DNA of 64,000 nucleotides from Chamaea fasciata (taxonomy: Eukaryota > Chordata > Aves > Passeriformes > Sylviidae), in NCBI GenBank assembly GCA_029207755.1, contig JARCOQ010000006.1, positions 1,098,079-1,162,078 on the forward strand. The letters are read 5' to 3'. A program made the position numbers and the translations under genes. Of this stretch, positions 42,387 to 53,309 are shown piece by piece (positions within the stretch are counted from its first letter, which is position 1; each line of letters starts with the position of its first letter). The notes below the pieces were generated by a model, which made no database searches, was not told the origin of the DNA, and saw only the letters and a list, made by a program, of their open reading frames with translations.

Positions 42387-43934
42387 GGTCGGATCCATTC
42401 CCGTGGTTTTCCAGCCTGTTCCGCTCCTGCCCCGTGTTCTCCCTGAGTTGTTGACAAAGCTCTTGTGGACACCGGAAGTTTTACCACAGCACGGGAACCC
42501 TTTGGATAAACCTATGGAAAAAAAAAATCCATCCAAGCCTGTTCCAGCCCCAGACCTGTCCTGTGGCTCGGGGCGTCCTGACTCAGATTTTCTGGGATTT
42601 TCTGGGAACGACGCTGGAAAAGCTGGAATTCCCTGTCCTGGCCATGGCTGAGTTATTTTTCAGCAACACCCCGGGCTGGCTGTGCTGCTTTTTCCCGTTG
42701 GGAAAATCGGGAATTTCTGGATTTCTGCATCCAGGGGGTGTCTCCTGACGGCTCCTGGGCACCCTCTGCTCTGCCTCAGAGGCCTCCTGGCTTTGCCTTG
42801 TGGAGAAATCCCATTTCCTGCTCTTCATTCCCAGGGAAATGAGGTTCAAACACCTCCTGGCAGAGCAGGGGTTGTGTCCTGGGAATGCCGGGTTCTCCCT
42901 GGGAATGAGCTGCAATTCGGAAAAAAAGGGTTTTTGACCCAAACCGAGAAATTTATTCCCGCTTCATTCCCGATTCCTTTTCCCCCTGCAGTGCCAAGGA
43001 ACAAAAATCCCAGTTTATTTATTTTTAAATATTTATTTCCAAGAGTGGGGCAGCTCCTGGTTCCATCCTTGGAGGTTGGTGGGAGCCCTGCTCGGGCCTT
43101 GGGAGCAGGACTGGCTCCAGCTCTGGAATTCGGAGATTTCCAACCCTCCCACCGACCTCAACAGGCAATCCTGGCAGTTGGATTTTTTCCTCCAGGCTTG
43201 CCTTTTTTTTTTTTCCCCCCTCAAATCCTCAATTCCTCGCTTTTCCATCGTGCTGCCCGCGGCAGTTTTCCGTTGCCGGTGGCTTTGTCCTGTAAAAAAA
43301 TCTGGCTTTTTCCTCCTGTCCCCCCGCATTCCAGCTGTTGCTTTCGTGGTGATTCCCTGGAAAGAAGGAGAAAATCCTGGTTTTTTTTTTTTCTCTCCCC
43401 TGCAGCAGCAGGTCAGAAGGGATGGGGAGCTGGGGAGCACCAGGATCGGGATCTCTCTGAATTCCTTGGATTTAAGTAGGGGGAGAGCAGATTCCTCCCC
43501 TCCATAAATGTCCCATTTCCCAGCAAATCGGGGTTTCCTGCTTTCGGGAAAAGCGTCTGGAAAAAAGGGGCTGAAGTGGGGAGAGCCCTGGAATGGTCGG
43601 TGTTGGGAGGCAGCTCATCCCTCGGATCCCTCCGAGCCCTTTGCATTCCCGGGATTCTCTTTTGGGAAGTGGAAACTCCTCCTTTGCCGTCCCGACCCGG
43701 GGTCAGAGGTTGTGCAAACCGGCCATCAATTAACGCCTAATTAGAAGGAGCCGGGGGAGGAGGGCTCTGGCAGGAGCCAGGAGGCTTTCCCAAAGGAATT
43801 CCCAAAGGAATACTTTTGGGAAGGTGTGTCCATGGATTAATCCATGCATTCCCAAAGCCAGGCTCGTTCATCAGGGCTGTTTTCCCTCCAACAACGCTGC
43901 TCCCAAATCTTTGCCGGGAGCATTTCTCAGGAGC
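42387..43934. other. Intronic sequence, 1.5 kb with few repeats
   Basis: An AT-rich patch (TTTATTTATTTTTAAATATT near 43014-43033) and T runs near 43202 and 43381. No CR1 or array. Open frames up to 265 codons on the + strand have no recognisable domain or splice frame. Confidence 0.5.
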
Positions 43935-44632
43935 TGTGGGGATGGGATGGGATAATGGGATGGGATCCTTGGGATGGGATGGATGGCATGGGATGAGTTT
44001 GGGATGGGATCCATGGGGTGGGATGTTATGGAATAGGATGGGATGGGATGGGATGGGACGGGATTGGGACAGATGGGATGGGGTGGGATGGGATGGGAAA
44101 GATGGAATAATGGGATGGGTTGAGTTTGGAATGGGATTGGGATAGGATTGGATCAATGGGATGGGATGGGATGGGAGAGGTGGGATGGGATGGGATGGGA
44201 CAGGATTGGATGGGATTGGGATGGGTGGGATGGGATCGATGGCACGGGATAGGATGGGATGGGACAGGATTGGATGGGATTGGGATGGATGGGATGGCAT
44301 CGATGAGATGGGATAGGATGGGATGGGACAGGATTGGATGGGATTGGGGTGGATGGGATGGGACAGGACTGGGACAGGACGGGACTGGGCAGGATAGAAT
44401 AGGACCGGGACAGGACAGGATGGGATGGGCCGGGATGGGACAGACGGGACAGGACAGAACAGAACAGGATGGGACAGATGGGACAGGATTGGACGGGACA
44501 GGATGGGATTGGGACAGATGGGATGGGATGGGATGGGATGGGATGGGATGGGATGGGATGGGATGGGATGGGATGGGATGGGATGGGATAGGACTGGGAC
44601 GGGACAGGATTGGACGGGACAGAACGGGTGGC
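43935..44632. repeat. (GGGAT)n array, degenerate then perfect
   Basis: Pentamer GGGAT/GGGAC units with longer composites (for example GGGACAGGATTGGATGGGAT, which recurs at about 44196, 44262 and 44326). A perfect run of about 14 units lies at 44518-44588. Strongly G-rich on the + strand. Reads as Trp/Asp/Gly-rich or, reversed, Pro/Ser-rich frames. Confidence 0.97.
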
Positions 44633-45437
44633 CAAGCAGCTGAACCCTCAGCGTGTGGGGCACCTGTCCCAGGTGTGGGGTGACCCCAAATCTCCAGGAT
44701 ACCCCAACCCCCCCTCCCGCTTTACCTCATCCCTCCCCTCTCTCCCAATTTTCCCCTCCCCAACCCCATTCCGCGGATGTGCTGCCGGGCTCCGACATTA
44801 GAGGGCATCTCCACCTCGCGCTTTTCATTTGTCATTTATCCTCCTTTCGGCGCGTTCCGTTTTCCCGCAGCGGGGCCTGTCCCTAAAAAGCCAGGAGAGC
44901 CTTCTCCCGGCCGTGCGGGGGGCGGCCAGATGGGGAAGTGCAATATCCCGCAAGGCCCCTCATTGCCGGGCCCTGGGAAAAGCTGCCCCCCACTTTTCCG
45001 CCCACGTGTGACCGTGTTGAAGCGGCCTTCGCGGCGTTTCCCCTCCATATAAAACTGTCTTCGCTCCCGCGGCCCCAGCAGTTCAAAGGGAACTCCAGCT
45101 GCAGGCAGGAGGCTGAAAATTAAAGGCTCTGCCCCCCTCCCGCCCCCCGGTCTAAATGGAAAAATGGATATTGCCGCCCATATCCCAGGGCCGGGAACAA
45201 TGCCGGCTGATGGGCTCGGCTGTGCCGGGAGGAAGGAGCGGACGGGAGGGGTTGGGGTGTCTGCCTCCCGAGGAAGGGGGAAAAGGGGGAATGTCACCTT
45301 TCTTTCCCCCCCTCTTCGTGGTTAACTCTTCCACGGCCAGGGGGGAGCGGGAGGAGCCGAGCCGGGAGTTTGGGATGAGCGGCGGTGGCTTTTTGCAGCA
45401 GAGGTGAGGCAAAGCTTCCAGCATCTTCCCCTGCAGA
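44633..45437. other. GC-rich repeat-free island, candidate regulatory region
   Basis: 44780-45130 has no repeat character. It carries an E-box CACGTG at 45003-45008, CCATATAAAA (TATA/CArG-like) at 45045-45054 and several CpG-containing stretches. Nothing coding is convincing. An internal promoter or enhancer is possible but unproven. Confidence 0.42.
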
Positions 45438-46244
45438 GGTTTGGGCTTGAAAGGATTCCCCCTGGAGGGAATTGGGTTTAAAAGGATTCCCCCCTGGAAA
45501 AAACGGGGTTTGAGTGGATTCCCCCTGGAGAGAACAGGGTTTGAATGGATTCCTCTTGGAGAGAATTGGGTTTAAAAGGATTCCCCCTGGAGGGAACGGG
45601 GTTTGAAAGAATTCCCTCTGGAAAGAACAGGGTTTGAATGGATTCCTTCTGGAGGGAATTGGATTTAAAAGGATTGCCCCTGGAGAGAACGGGGTCTGAA
45701 ATGATTTCCTCTAGAGAGAACTGGGTTTGAAACTATTCCCTCTGGAGAGAGGGAATGGGGTTTGAATGGATTCCCCCTGGAGAGACTGGGGTTTGAATGG
45801 ATTCTCCCTGGAGAAAACGGGGTTTGACTGGATTCCTTCTGGAGAGATTGGAGTTTGAGTGGATTCCTCCTGAAGGGAATTGGGTTTAAAACGATTTCCC
45901 CTGGGGAGAATTGGGTTTGAACGGATTCCCCCTGGAGAGAATTGAGCCTGAAATGATTCCCCCTGAAGGGAATTGGGTTTAAAATGATTCCCCCTGGAGA
46001 GAACGGGGTCTGAATGGATTCCCCCTGGAGAGAATTGGGTCTGAAACGATTCCCCCTGGAGAAAACAGGGTTTGAGTGGATTCCTCCTGAAGGGAATTGG
46101 GTTCAAAACGATTTCCCCTGGAGAGAATTGGGGTTTGAATGGATTCCCCCTGGAGAGATTGGGGTTTGAATGGATTCCCCCTGGAGGGAACTGGGTCTGA
46201 AACAATTCCCTCTGGAGAGAATTGAGTTTGAAACAGTTCCCTGA
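45438..46244. repeat. About 36-bp minisatellite, roughly 22 copies
   Basis: Units ATTCCCCCTGGAGAGAA, TTGGGTTTGAATGG with variants GGAGGGAA, GAACGGGGT, GAAGGGAATTGG and TTAAAAGGATT. Unit length is 35-37, so frames change between copies. Confidence 0.95.
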
Positions 46245-46517
46245 TCTGTTGATGTCCATTTGTTCCCTGTGTCCCTTGTCCATGTGTCCCCGTTGTCCCT
46301 GCCTGGCTGGGCTCAGTGGATCTGGAGAGGTCGTTGAATCTGTTGGACCCACATTCCAAACTTTTCCCTTCTTCCCTCTTGCTTTCCCTTTGCAAATTTC
46401 CGTCGCTTCCGAAGTTTCTTTAACGCGGGCTCGGCCAAGCCGGGGGTGGCAGAGAGGGAAGGGAGAGTTGGATCTTCCGTGGGCTCTTCCTGGTGGGGTT
46501 TTCTGAGTCCTTGGTTT
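46245..46517. other. Intronic spacer
   Basis: Repetition of TGTCC/TTGTCC at 46254-46300; otherwise unique. Confidence 0.5.
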
Positions 46518-46720
46518 GGGATTTCATGGAATCATGGGATGATTTGGCTCGAAAGGGACCTTAAATCCCTTCCATGGGGATGACCTTCCACCAGCCCAGG
46601 CTGCTCCAAGCCCGGACACTCCTGGGATGGGCAGCCACAACCTCTGCTGACCTCTGGAGACTCCTTCCCTTTGGGATCACCTCTGCTTGTCACCTCCTTC
46701 CTCTTCACCAGCTCCCAATG
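46518..46720 (-). mobile_element. CR1 LINE 3'-end fragment
   Basis: The + strand reads TTTCATGGAATCATGGGATG, AAAGGGACCTTAAATCCCTT, CCAGCCCAGGCTGCTCCAAG, a reversed CR1 end. Confidence 0.8.
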
Positions 46721-47944
46721 AGTTTAAGCCCGTTAAATCAGGAGGGGGGGGGCCAAGCGAAATCCCAGATCCCCGCGAAACTCGGGAAAGTAGGAACGGG
46801 AACAAAAAAAAAAACCCAAAAAACCAAAAAAACAAACAAACAAAAAAACCAAAAACAAACAAACAAACAAAAAAAACCAGAAAAGAAGAAATAGAAAAAT
46901 TGAAAAGAAGAAATAGAAAAATGAAAAAGAGGAAAAAGCTGCTGCTTTTTTTTTTTTTTTTGCGGGACGCAAACCCTGCCTGGCTGGGAGGAGAGCCTCG
47001 CTCTCTTCGCCCCCACGCAGTCCCCGCTCCACTTCACCTCCGTGTTTTCGGTGCTCTCGGTATCGAGGGGGTGTTGACAGTCAACAAACACGAGCCTCCT
47101 GTTTGATCCCCTGAGCTTTTTCCCTGCCCAGCACCTGCCAGCGCCTCCACGCGCTCCGTGACATTTCTTGGGGAGAATATTTACGGGTTGTGGGGTTTTT
47201 TCCCCCCCCAGCTCTTTGTGCTTTCATCAGCGGCTACCGGGCTTCTCTTATCTGCTCGTTCATCTTGGGATGAATTTTCTGAGCTGCTTTTTGCTTTTTT
47301 TTTTTTTTCCTTGGCAGCTCCTTCCTGGAGCTGGCAGAAGCTCCTGGTGTTTGGTGAAATGCTGGACCCTTAAAAAAACCAAAAAAAAAAAACCCCAAAA
47401 AAACCCCAAAACCCTGCTTGTTTTTACCCCGCTTTTTGGGGTTAAAAAGATTGGTGATCTCTAAAGGTTTTTAAAGCTCCTGTGCTGCTTTCGCTAAGAT
47501 CTGTCCCATGCAAGCTGTTGAGCAATTGGGGTGGTTTTTTGGGATTTTTTCCCCCCCCTCGGGGTATTTCCATGGAATTCCAGGGTTGTGAGGGGGGAAC
47601 AAAGGCGGGATCCGGGTTGGACTGAGTGGGTTTTTAGCGTGATGTTTGTGGTGTTTGGCGCTTGCAGGCAAATCCAGACGGAGCCCTGAGGTGGGGCGGG
47701 TGAGGGTGACACGGCCCAGGGCTCTGCTCGCCCTGTGAGGGGAAGGAAATCCCCATTTTTTTTGTCGGAACGAGACTGGAACCGACGAAACCGTGACTTA
47801 AACCCCCCGGAAATGGGAGTTTGGCCCCAAATCTGGCCAAAATGTGGAGAGGGTTGGTGGTCGTGGCGCTTGGGGCCCAGGCTGGGAGATGAGTTGGGGT
47901 GGAGGATCCTCGGAGGCTCCAGAGCTTTGTGCAGCCGGGGTGGG
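46721..47944. other. Intronic sequence with A- and T-rich patches
   Basis: 46800-46930 is an A-rich mixture of AAACA and AAAACC units, followed by a 17-nt T run near 46945-46961. Other T or A runs lie at 47295 and 47378. No gene recognised. Confidence 0.5.
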
Positions 47945-48610
47945 AAGGGATGGGGACACCTGGATGTCCCCCAGGATGGGGACACCTGGATGGCCCAGGA
48001 TGGGGACACCTGGGTGGGAAGGGATGGGGACACCTGGATGGCCCAGGATGGGGACACCTGGGTGGGAAGGGATGGGGACACCTGGATGGCCCAGGATGGG
48101 GACACCTGGGTGGGAAGGGATGGGGACACCTGGGTGGGAAGGGATGGGGACACCTGGATGGCCCAGGATGGGGACACCTGGATGGGAAGGGATGGGGACA
48201 CCTGGATGGCCCAGGATGGGGACACCTGGGTGGGAAGGGATGGGGACACCTGGGGGGGAAGGGATGGGGACACCTGGATGGGAAGGGATGGGGACACCTC
48301 GGTGGGAAGGGATGGGGACACCTGGATATCCCCCAGGATGGGGACACCTGGGTGGGAAGGGATGGGGACACCTGGGGGGGAAGGGATGGGGACACCTGGA
48401 TGGGAAGGGATGGGGACACCTCGGTGGGAAGGGATGGGGACACCTGGATATCCCCCAGGATGGGGACACCTGGGTGGGAAGGGATGGGGACACCTGGGGG
48501 GAAAGGGATGGGGACACCTGGGTGGCCCAGGATGGGGACACCTGGGTGGGAAGGGATGGGGACACCTGGGGGGAAAGGGATGGGGACACCTGGGTGGGAA
48601 GGGACCTCAG
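47945..48610. repeat. 24-bp minisatellite, about 27 copies
   Basis: Units GGATGGGGACACCTGG plus ATGGCCCA, GTGGGAAG or GGGGGAAG. A block of about 130 bp ending in GGATATCCCCCAGGATGGGG is repeated (48190-48340 and 48340-48470). G-rich on the + strand with four or more GGG tracts per 30-40 nt. Confidence 0.97.
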
Positions 48611-48689
48611 GAGGGCTCCAATCCAAACTCCTGCCTGGAGCTGGGACATCAGACCTGGTTTCTCAGGGATTTGTCCAGCCTGTCCTGGA
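48611..48689. other. Spacer, possibly CR1-derived
   Basis: Resembles a reversed CR1 interior but too short to assign. Confidence 0.3.
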
Positions 48690-48885
48690 AGGGTTCCAGG
48701 GATGGAGATCAGGATCCAGCTTTGGGAATTCTTTCTGGTTCCAGGGAAGGAGATCTGGATCCAGCTTTGGGAATTCTTTCTGGTTCCAAGGATGGAGATC
48801 TGGATCTGGATTTGGGAATTCTTTCTGGTTTCAAGGATGGAGATCCAGATCCAGCTTTGGGAATTCTTTCTGCTGCTCCACGTAT
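48690..48885. repeat. About 48-bp repeat, 4 copies
   Basis: TTTGGGAATTCTTTCTGGTT and ATGGAGATCTGGATCCAGC modules recur at about 48-bp spacing. Confidence 0.93.
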
Positions 48886-50394
48886 TCATGGGATGTTCTG
48901 AGTTGGAAGGGACTCACAGGGATCCAGCTCTGGAGGGAATGATCCAGGGGTCAAATCCCAACCAATCTCAGGGATTTTTATTGTTCTCCCTGTGGAAAAA
49001 CTTCCCGTCCGCCCCAAATTCCCATCTTTATCCGCCGAGGAACTCCCAACCCAGCGGTCCCCGGTCTGTGAGGGGTTCAGGGCTTCTCCCTTTCCGTGGG
49101 GGACGTTTGGAATTTGTCCTTTCGGGTGTCACCCCGTTGGGCTGTTCCTCCAGCCTGCCCAGACCTCTCCAGGTGTTGAGCCTGTCCCCCGGATTTGGGG
49201 ACATCTGCAAAGCGGAGAGACCTTGTCCGGTGCTCCTGCAGGTCTTTGGTGAAGACGTGGAGGGAGCAGCTCCCCAAATCCCTGTTATTCCCAATCCCAC
49301 TTGTCGTGGGCTCCATGGAGAGCTTCCCTGGTTGTCCCAGGCCAGGTGTGGGATTCCATGATTTCAGTGGTGTTACGCTGATAAACCCAGGTGGGCGCTG
49401 GGATTCTTAAAACCGGATTTATCCCTGATTTATTTAAGCCAGGGCTGCAGTGATGGGGCTGAGCTGCTCTGTGGGTGGAGGGGGCACAAAAACCTTCCCC
49501 GGTGGGTGTAAAATTGGGCTTTTCCGGTGAATTTGGGCCGTTTCCATGGATTCTGTGCGTTTATTTCCCTGGCGTCAATGGATCCACAACGAACTGGCAC
49601 GACCTGGGTTTTTATTTTATTTCCGAGGAGGAATCTTCCCGGCAGGTTTTACGGAGCGCATCCCCTTCCTCGCCGCCGTCGAGGTGGGATTTTAATGGCA
49701 GAGCTCAGAGGGTTCCCCGATTTTATTTTTTTAGGGAATGATTGATGACCTCCCAGGTGGGAAGGGTTTGGGATGGCTCAGGCAGCGATATCCCACGGGA
49801 ATGTCGGGTTATGGGTATCACTGTGTTACCCAGTGGAGTGCACAAGGTGCGTTTCTGCTGCCGGCTGAGGAGAAACTGTCACCCGAATTCCCAAATCCCC
49901 ATTTCCCGGGGAATTTTCATTATTCCTGGAGAATAAAACCAGGAGAGCACATTTTTTTTTTTCTCCTGCTGCAGCTCCCTTGGCTCTCAGCTCCGCGCTG
50001 CTCCCGAATCCCAAAACGTGGTTTTATTTTTTTTTTTTTTTTTGGGTTTGTTCAGCTGCTGTTTTCGCTTTCTTGTGATTATCCTCTGTTTTCCCTTTTC
50101 TGTGGTGTTCATCCCCGCTGGTAATTATCCCCCCCCTCTCTCCCTGCCAACTCTGTGAACTCCCGGGGCTAATTTGGGCAGGAGAGTCCTGCCCGGTAAT
50201 TTTACAGATGTGAGGCGTTATTGAGGGTTTTTCCTGGACCCGGTGATTACAAGGAATGGGTAACTTTTGGGAGAGCAGCTTTGGATTCCTCTCTGCTCCC
50301 CTCACACACAGGGAGGGGAGGGAGGGGGGTGGGTTGAGAGCTGGGTGAAACTGGAATTTTAAAAGTGGAATGGAAAAGGAGCAGCTCCTCTGCT
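48886..50394. other. Intronic sequence
   Basis: Mostly unique. 49140-49290 may contain an old transposon fragment (TCCAGCCTGCCCAGACCTCT) that I cannot name. T runs lie at 49952 and 50026-50043. Confidence 0.45.
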
Positions 50395-50620
50395 GGCTTG
50401 GAAAACCCTCCAGGATTGAATCCAGCTGTTCCCGGCGCCGCCGCTGACCCTTGTCCCCAAGTGCCACATCCACGGGGCTGTTAAACCCCTCCAGGAATGG
50501 GGATTCCAAACCCCCCGCGGAATGAAGTTGGAATTCCCTTTCCCATGATGGAGTTTTCCCAAAGAGCCACCCTGAGCTTCCCCAAAAACGGAAAGTTTCC
50601 TCTTGTTCTCTCCCTTGAGC
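50395..50620 (-). mobile_element. CR1 LINE fragment
   Basis: The + strand order GGCTTGGAAAACCCTCCAGG, CCAAGTGCCACATCCACGG, AACCCCTCCAGGAATGGGGA matches a reversed CR1 3' region of the same type as 20223-20815. Confidence 0.8.
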
Positions 50621-51689
50621 TGGCAGAGGGAAGAGCTCTCCCTAAACCCTAAACCACAAATCCCACCTGGAGTTTCAGCTGGGCAGCCCAGGAAATTCAG
50701 GATCTCGTGGTTGGCTCTGGAATATTCTCGCTCTGGTTGATGTGTTCGTTGGGGATTTTTTGGGGTTTTTTTTTTTTGTGCTTTTGGGTTTATTTTACCC
50801 AGAAGAAGCCAGGATTCAGGCGTGGAACTCAGAGCAGTAACGGATGATCTGGAGACCTGAGAAGCTGAATAGCCCCCGAACAGATCAAATGTGGGAAACC
50901 GGGTGTGGTCTGAGCCCGAACTGCCACGAGGAGGAAGAAATATCTCCCCATTTTGAGGAGAACGCAAAATTGGAGCAACGGGGGAATATCTGGGGAGAGG
51001 AGGGAGGAATGCGAGGGATGGAACTGGGAGGATGAAAAATGGGAGCGGGGTCACCCGAGTTTTTTGTCAGAGGGACCTCTGGTGAGATTCCTGGGGCAGC
51101 CAAAAACGTCCCAGGAAAGAGGAAAAAACCAGGGAGCAGTGCCGTGAGGGGATGGGTTTGGTCACACTGGCAGGTCCCTGGGCCATAAATTTTTTTGGGA
51201 AACTGCTAAAACGTGAATGGGTTCACATCCAGATTCTCTGAATTGATTTTTTTTTTTTTTGGAGGGGGGAATGGTTTTTCAGTCTTTCTCCTTTTCTCCT
51301 TCCCCTTCTGCTGCAGTTCACTTTGTCGGGTTGGAACGGGGGGGAGGTGGCATCCAAAAAAATTCCAGGTTTTTTTTGAGGAGCATCCGGCTATGGATGG
51401 GAGTCAGGTTGTTGTGGGACGTCTCCAGCCCAGCTCCCATCACTTCTGCTTCTCCTGCCTGTGGAAAACACGTTATTCCTCTGGAAAAAAAAACATGATT
51501 TCAAAGTGATTTTAACGTTCGGAGGTGGTGGTGAAGCTGCTCCAGGTGCTTCACCTTCCCCAAAGCTGTCGGTAAAACGGGGACGGGGACCCGGCCTGGG
51601 GTTTGTCCCCCTGGGGAAGGAATTTTGGGAATTTTGGTTCCTTTGCTTCCCTGACCCCGGGAGCTGGGGAGTTCCTCCATTCCCTGGTG
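50621..51689. other. Intronic sequence
   Basis: Unique; T runs at 50766-50776 and 51247-51260. Nothing recognised. Confidence 0.5.
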
Positions 51690-52135
51690 TCCCACGGGAA
51701 TGGTGGGGAGCTGCTGGAGAGAGCCCAGAGGAGGTCATGGAAATGCTTCCAGGGTTCTGGAGGCCCTCTGCCCTGGGAGAGCTGGGAATGTTCCCCTGGA
51801 GAAGGGAAAAATCCCGGGAATGCTCAGAGTGCCCAAAGGGGCTCCAGGAGAGCTGGAGAGGGGCTGGGGCCAAGGCCTGGGGGGACAGGACACAGGGAAT
51901 GGCTTCCCACTGGGAAAGGGGACATTGGGCTGGGATCTTGGGCAGCAGTTCCTGCCTGGGAGGGTGGGCAGGGGCTGGACTGGAATTCCCAGATTCCCAG
52001 GGGCTGCCCCTGGATCCCTGGGAATGCCCAAGGCCAGCTTGGATCCACCTGGGATGGTTGGAGCTGTCCCTGCCCATGGATGGGGTGGAATGAGATGACC
52101 TTTCAGGTCCATTCCCCACCCAAACCAGTCTGGAA
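51690..52135 (+). mobile_element. CR1 LINE 3' portion
   Basis: Sense CR1 beginning about GGAGAGAGCCCAGAGGAGGT, then GAGCTGGGAATGTTCCCCTG, GGAATGGCTTCCCACTGGGA, CAAGGCCAGCTTGGATCCAC and ending CCCCACCCAAACCAGTCTGG. It is one of the more complete copies here. Confidence 0.9.
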
Positions 52136-53309
52136 TTCTGTGGGATGGGGTAGGACACGGCCATGGTGGGACACTGGAAGGGCAGGCGGGTGTGGGATGC
52201 CTCCTTGTCCTTCTTCTCCTGCGGGAAATCCTGGAGGAGCATGAGCAGGCAGCGGCTGGAGCCGGAGGATGAGCGGCCTTGGAGCAGTTTGAGCAGAAAC
52301 CTCCAAAACCTGCTCTAAAAATCCATCCGAGGCCTCCTGCTCCCGACGAGCTTCTGGGAGACTCCGACAAATCCTTGAGGCCGCAAAATACCGGGGAGAC
52401 GGCAGCCTCGGCAGGCTCAGGGATGAATTAATCACTCGTTAATTTCCGGGGGGTGTTCCGTAAAAACCAAACGAGGAGTTTGGTGTGAGTGTCCAGCCGT
52501 GGTGGTGGCTCGGCCTCGCTGTGCTCCCGCCTTTGGTTGGTGCCACGCGTTCATTTTTTAAAGAAATGGTTTAAAAAAAAAACAAAACAAAAAACACTTT
52601 CAGTTTTAAAATTGGCCCCAAAATTTAATTTTTTAATCAATTTGCTCCAGCTTGAATGAGTGGCTTCTCTCCGAGGCGCCGGTGATGCCACCGCGGCTGG
52701 GTTGATGAGGATGGAGATGGTCAGGAGGGTTGGAGAGTCACAGAATTTAATGGATCCCTTCGGTTTGGTGGCGTGGGAAAGGGGACAATCCCTTTTTCCC
52801 TGGTTTTCCTGTGGTGGAGAGCAGGTGGGCAACACCAGGATGCTGAGAATCCCCAACCTGAGGAGAGGGGCTCCAAGGGGAGGTCACTGCTCCCTGCCCG
52901 GAATTTGTCACTTGTTAACTCCTTGGTTTGATAAAACCTGGAACAATCCTCCTTTTTGTTGTGTTTCACCTGTAAATCCCTGATTTCTGCCTCAGGGCAG
53001 AAATTTCCTGAGGGAAACATCTTTTTGGGAAGACCTGACGGGGAAAAACGTTGGCTCACAGTTTCCGTTTACAAAAAATATCAAATCTCTCGTCGATTCA
53101 AATCGATCCTGCAGCTGATCACAGGGGAAAAGCTGGGATTTGTGATCCAGATTTTTACCAGGGATGTGCCCGGCGTGGACCGGGAGCTGCTCATCCTGAG
53201 CTCCCCCCCGAGAGTCAGGCAGGACAAAAAGCAGAATTCAAGGGCAAAATCCACGTTAGGAATCTCCACAATCCTTTGCGGTGCGCGTGCACAGCGGCAG
53301 GGAGGTTTT
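52136..53309. other. Intronic sequence
   Basis: Unique. An open frame at 52956-53393 + (about 145 codons) has no recognised domain and runs into the next array, so it is not called as a gene. Confidence 0.5.

Noticed and set aside
47494..49361. Large Gly/Trp- or Pro/Ser-rich frames, up to 505 codons
   Set aside because: Product of the 24-bp minisatellite read into flanking intron.
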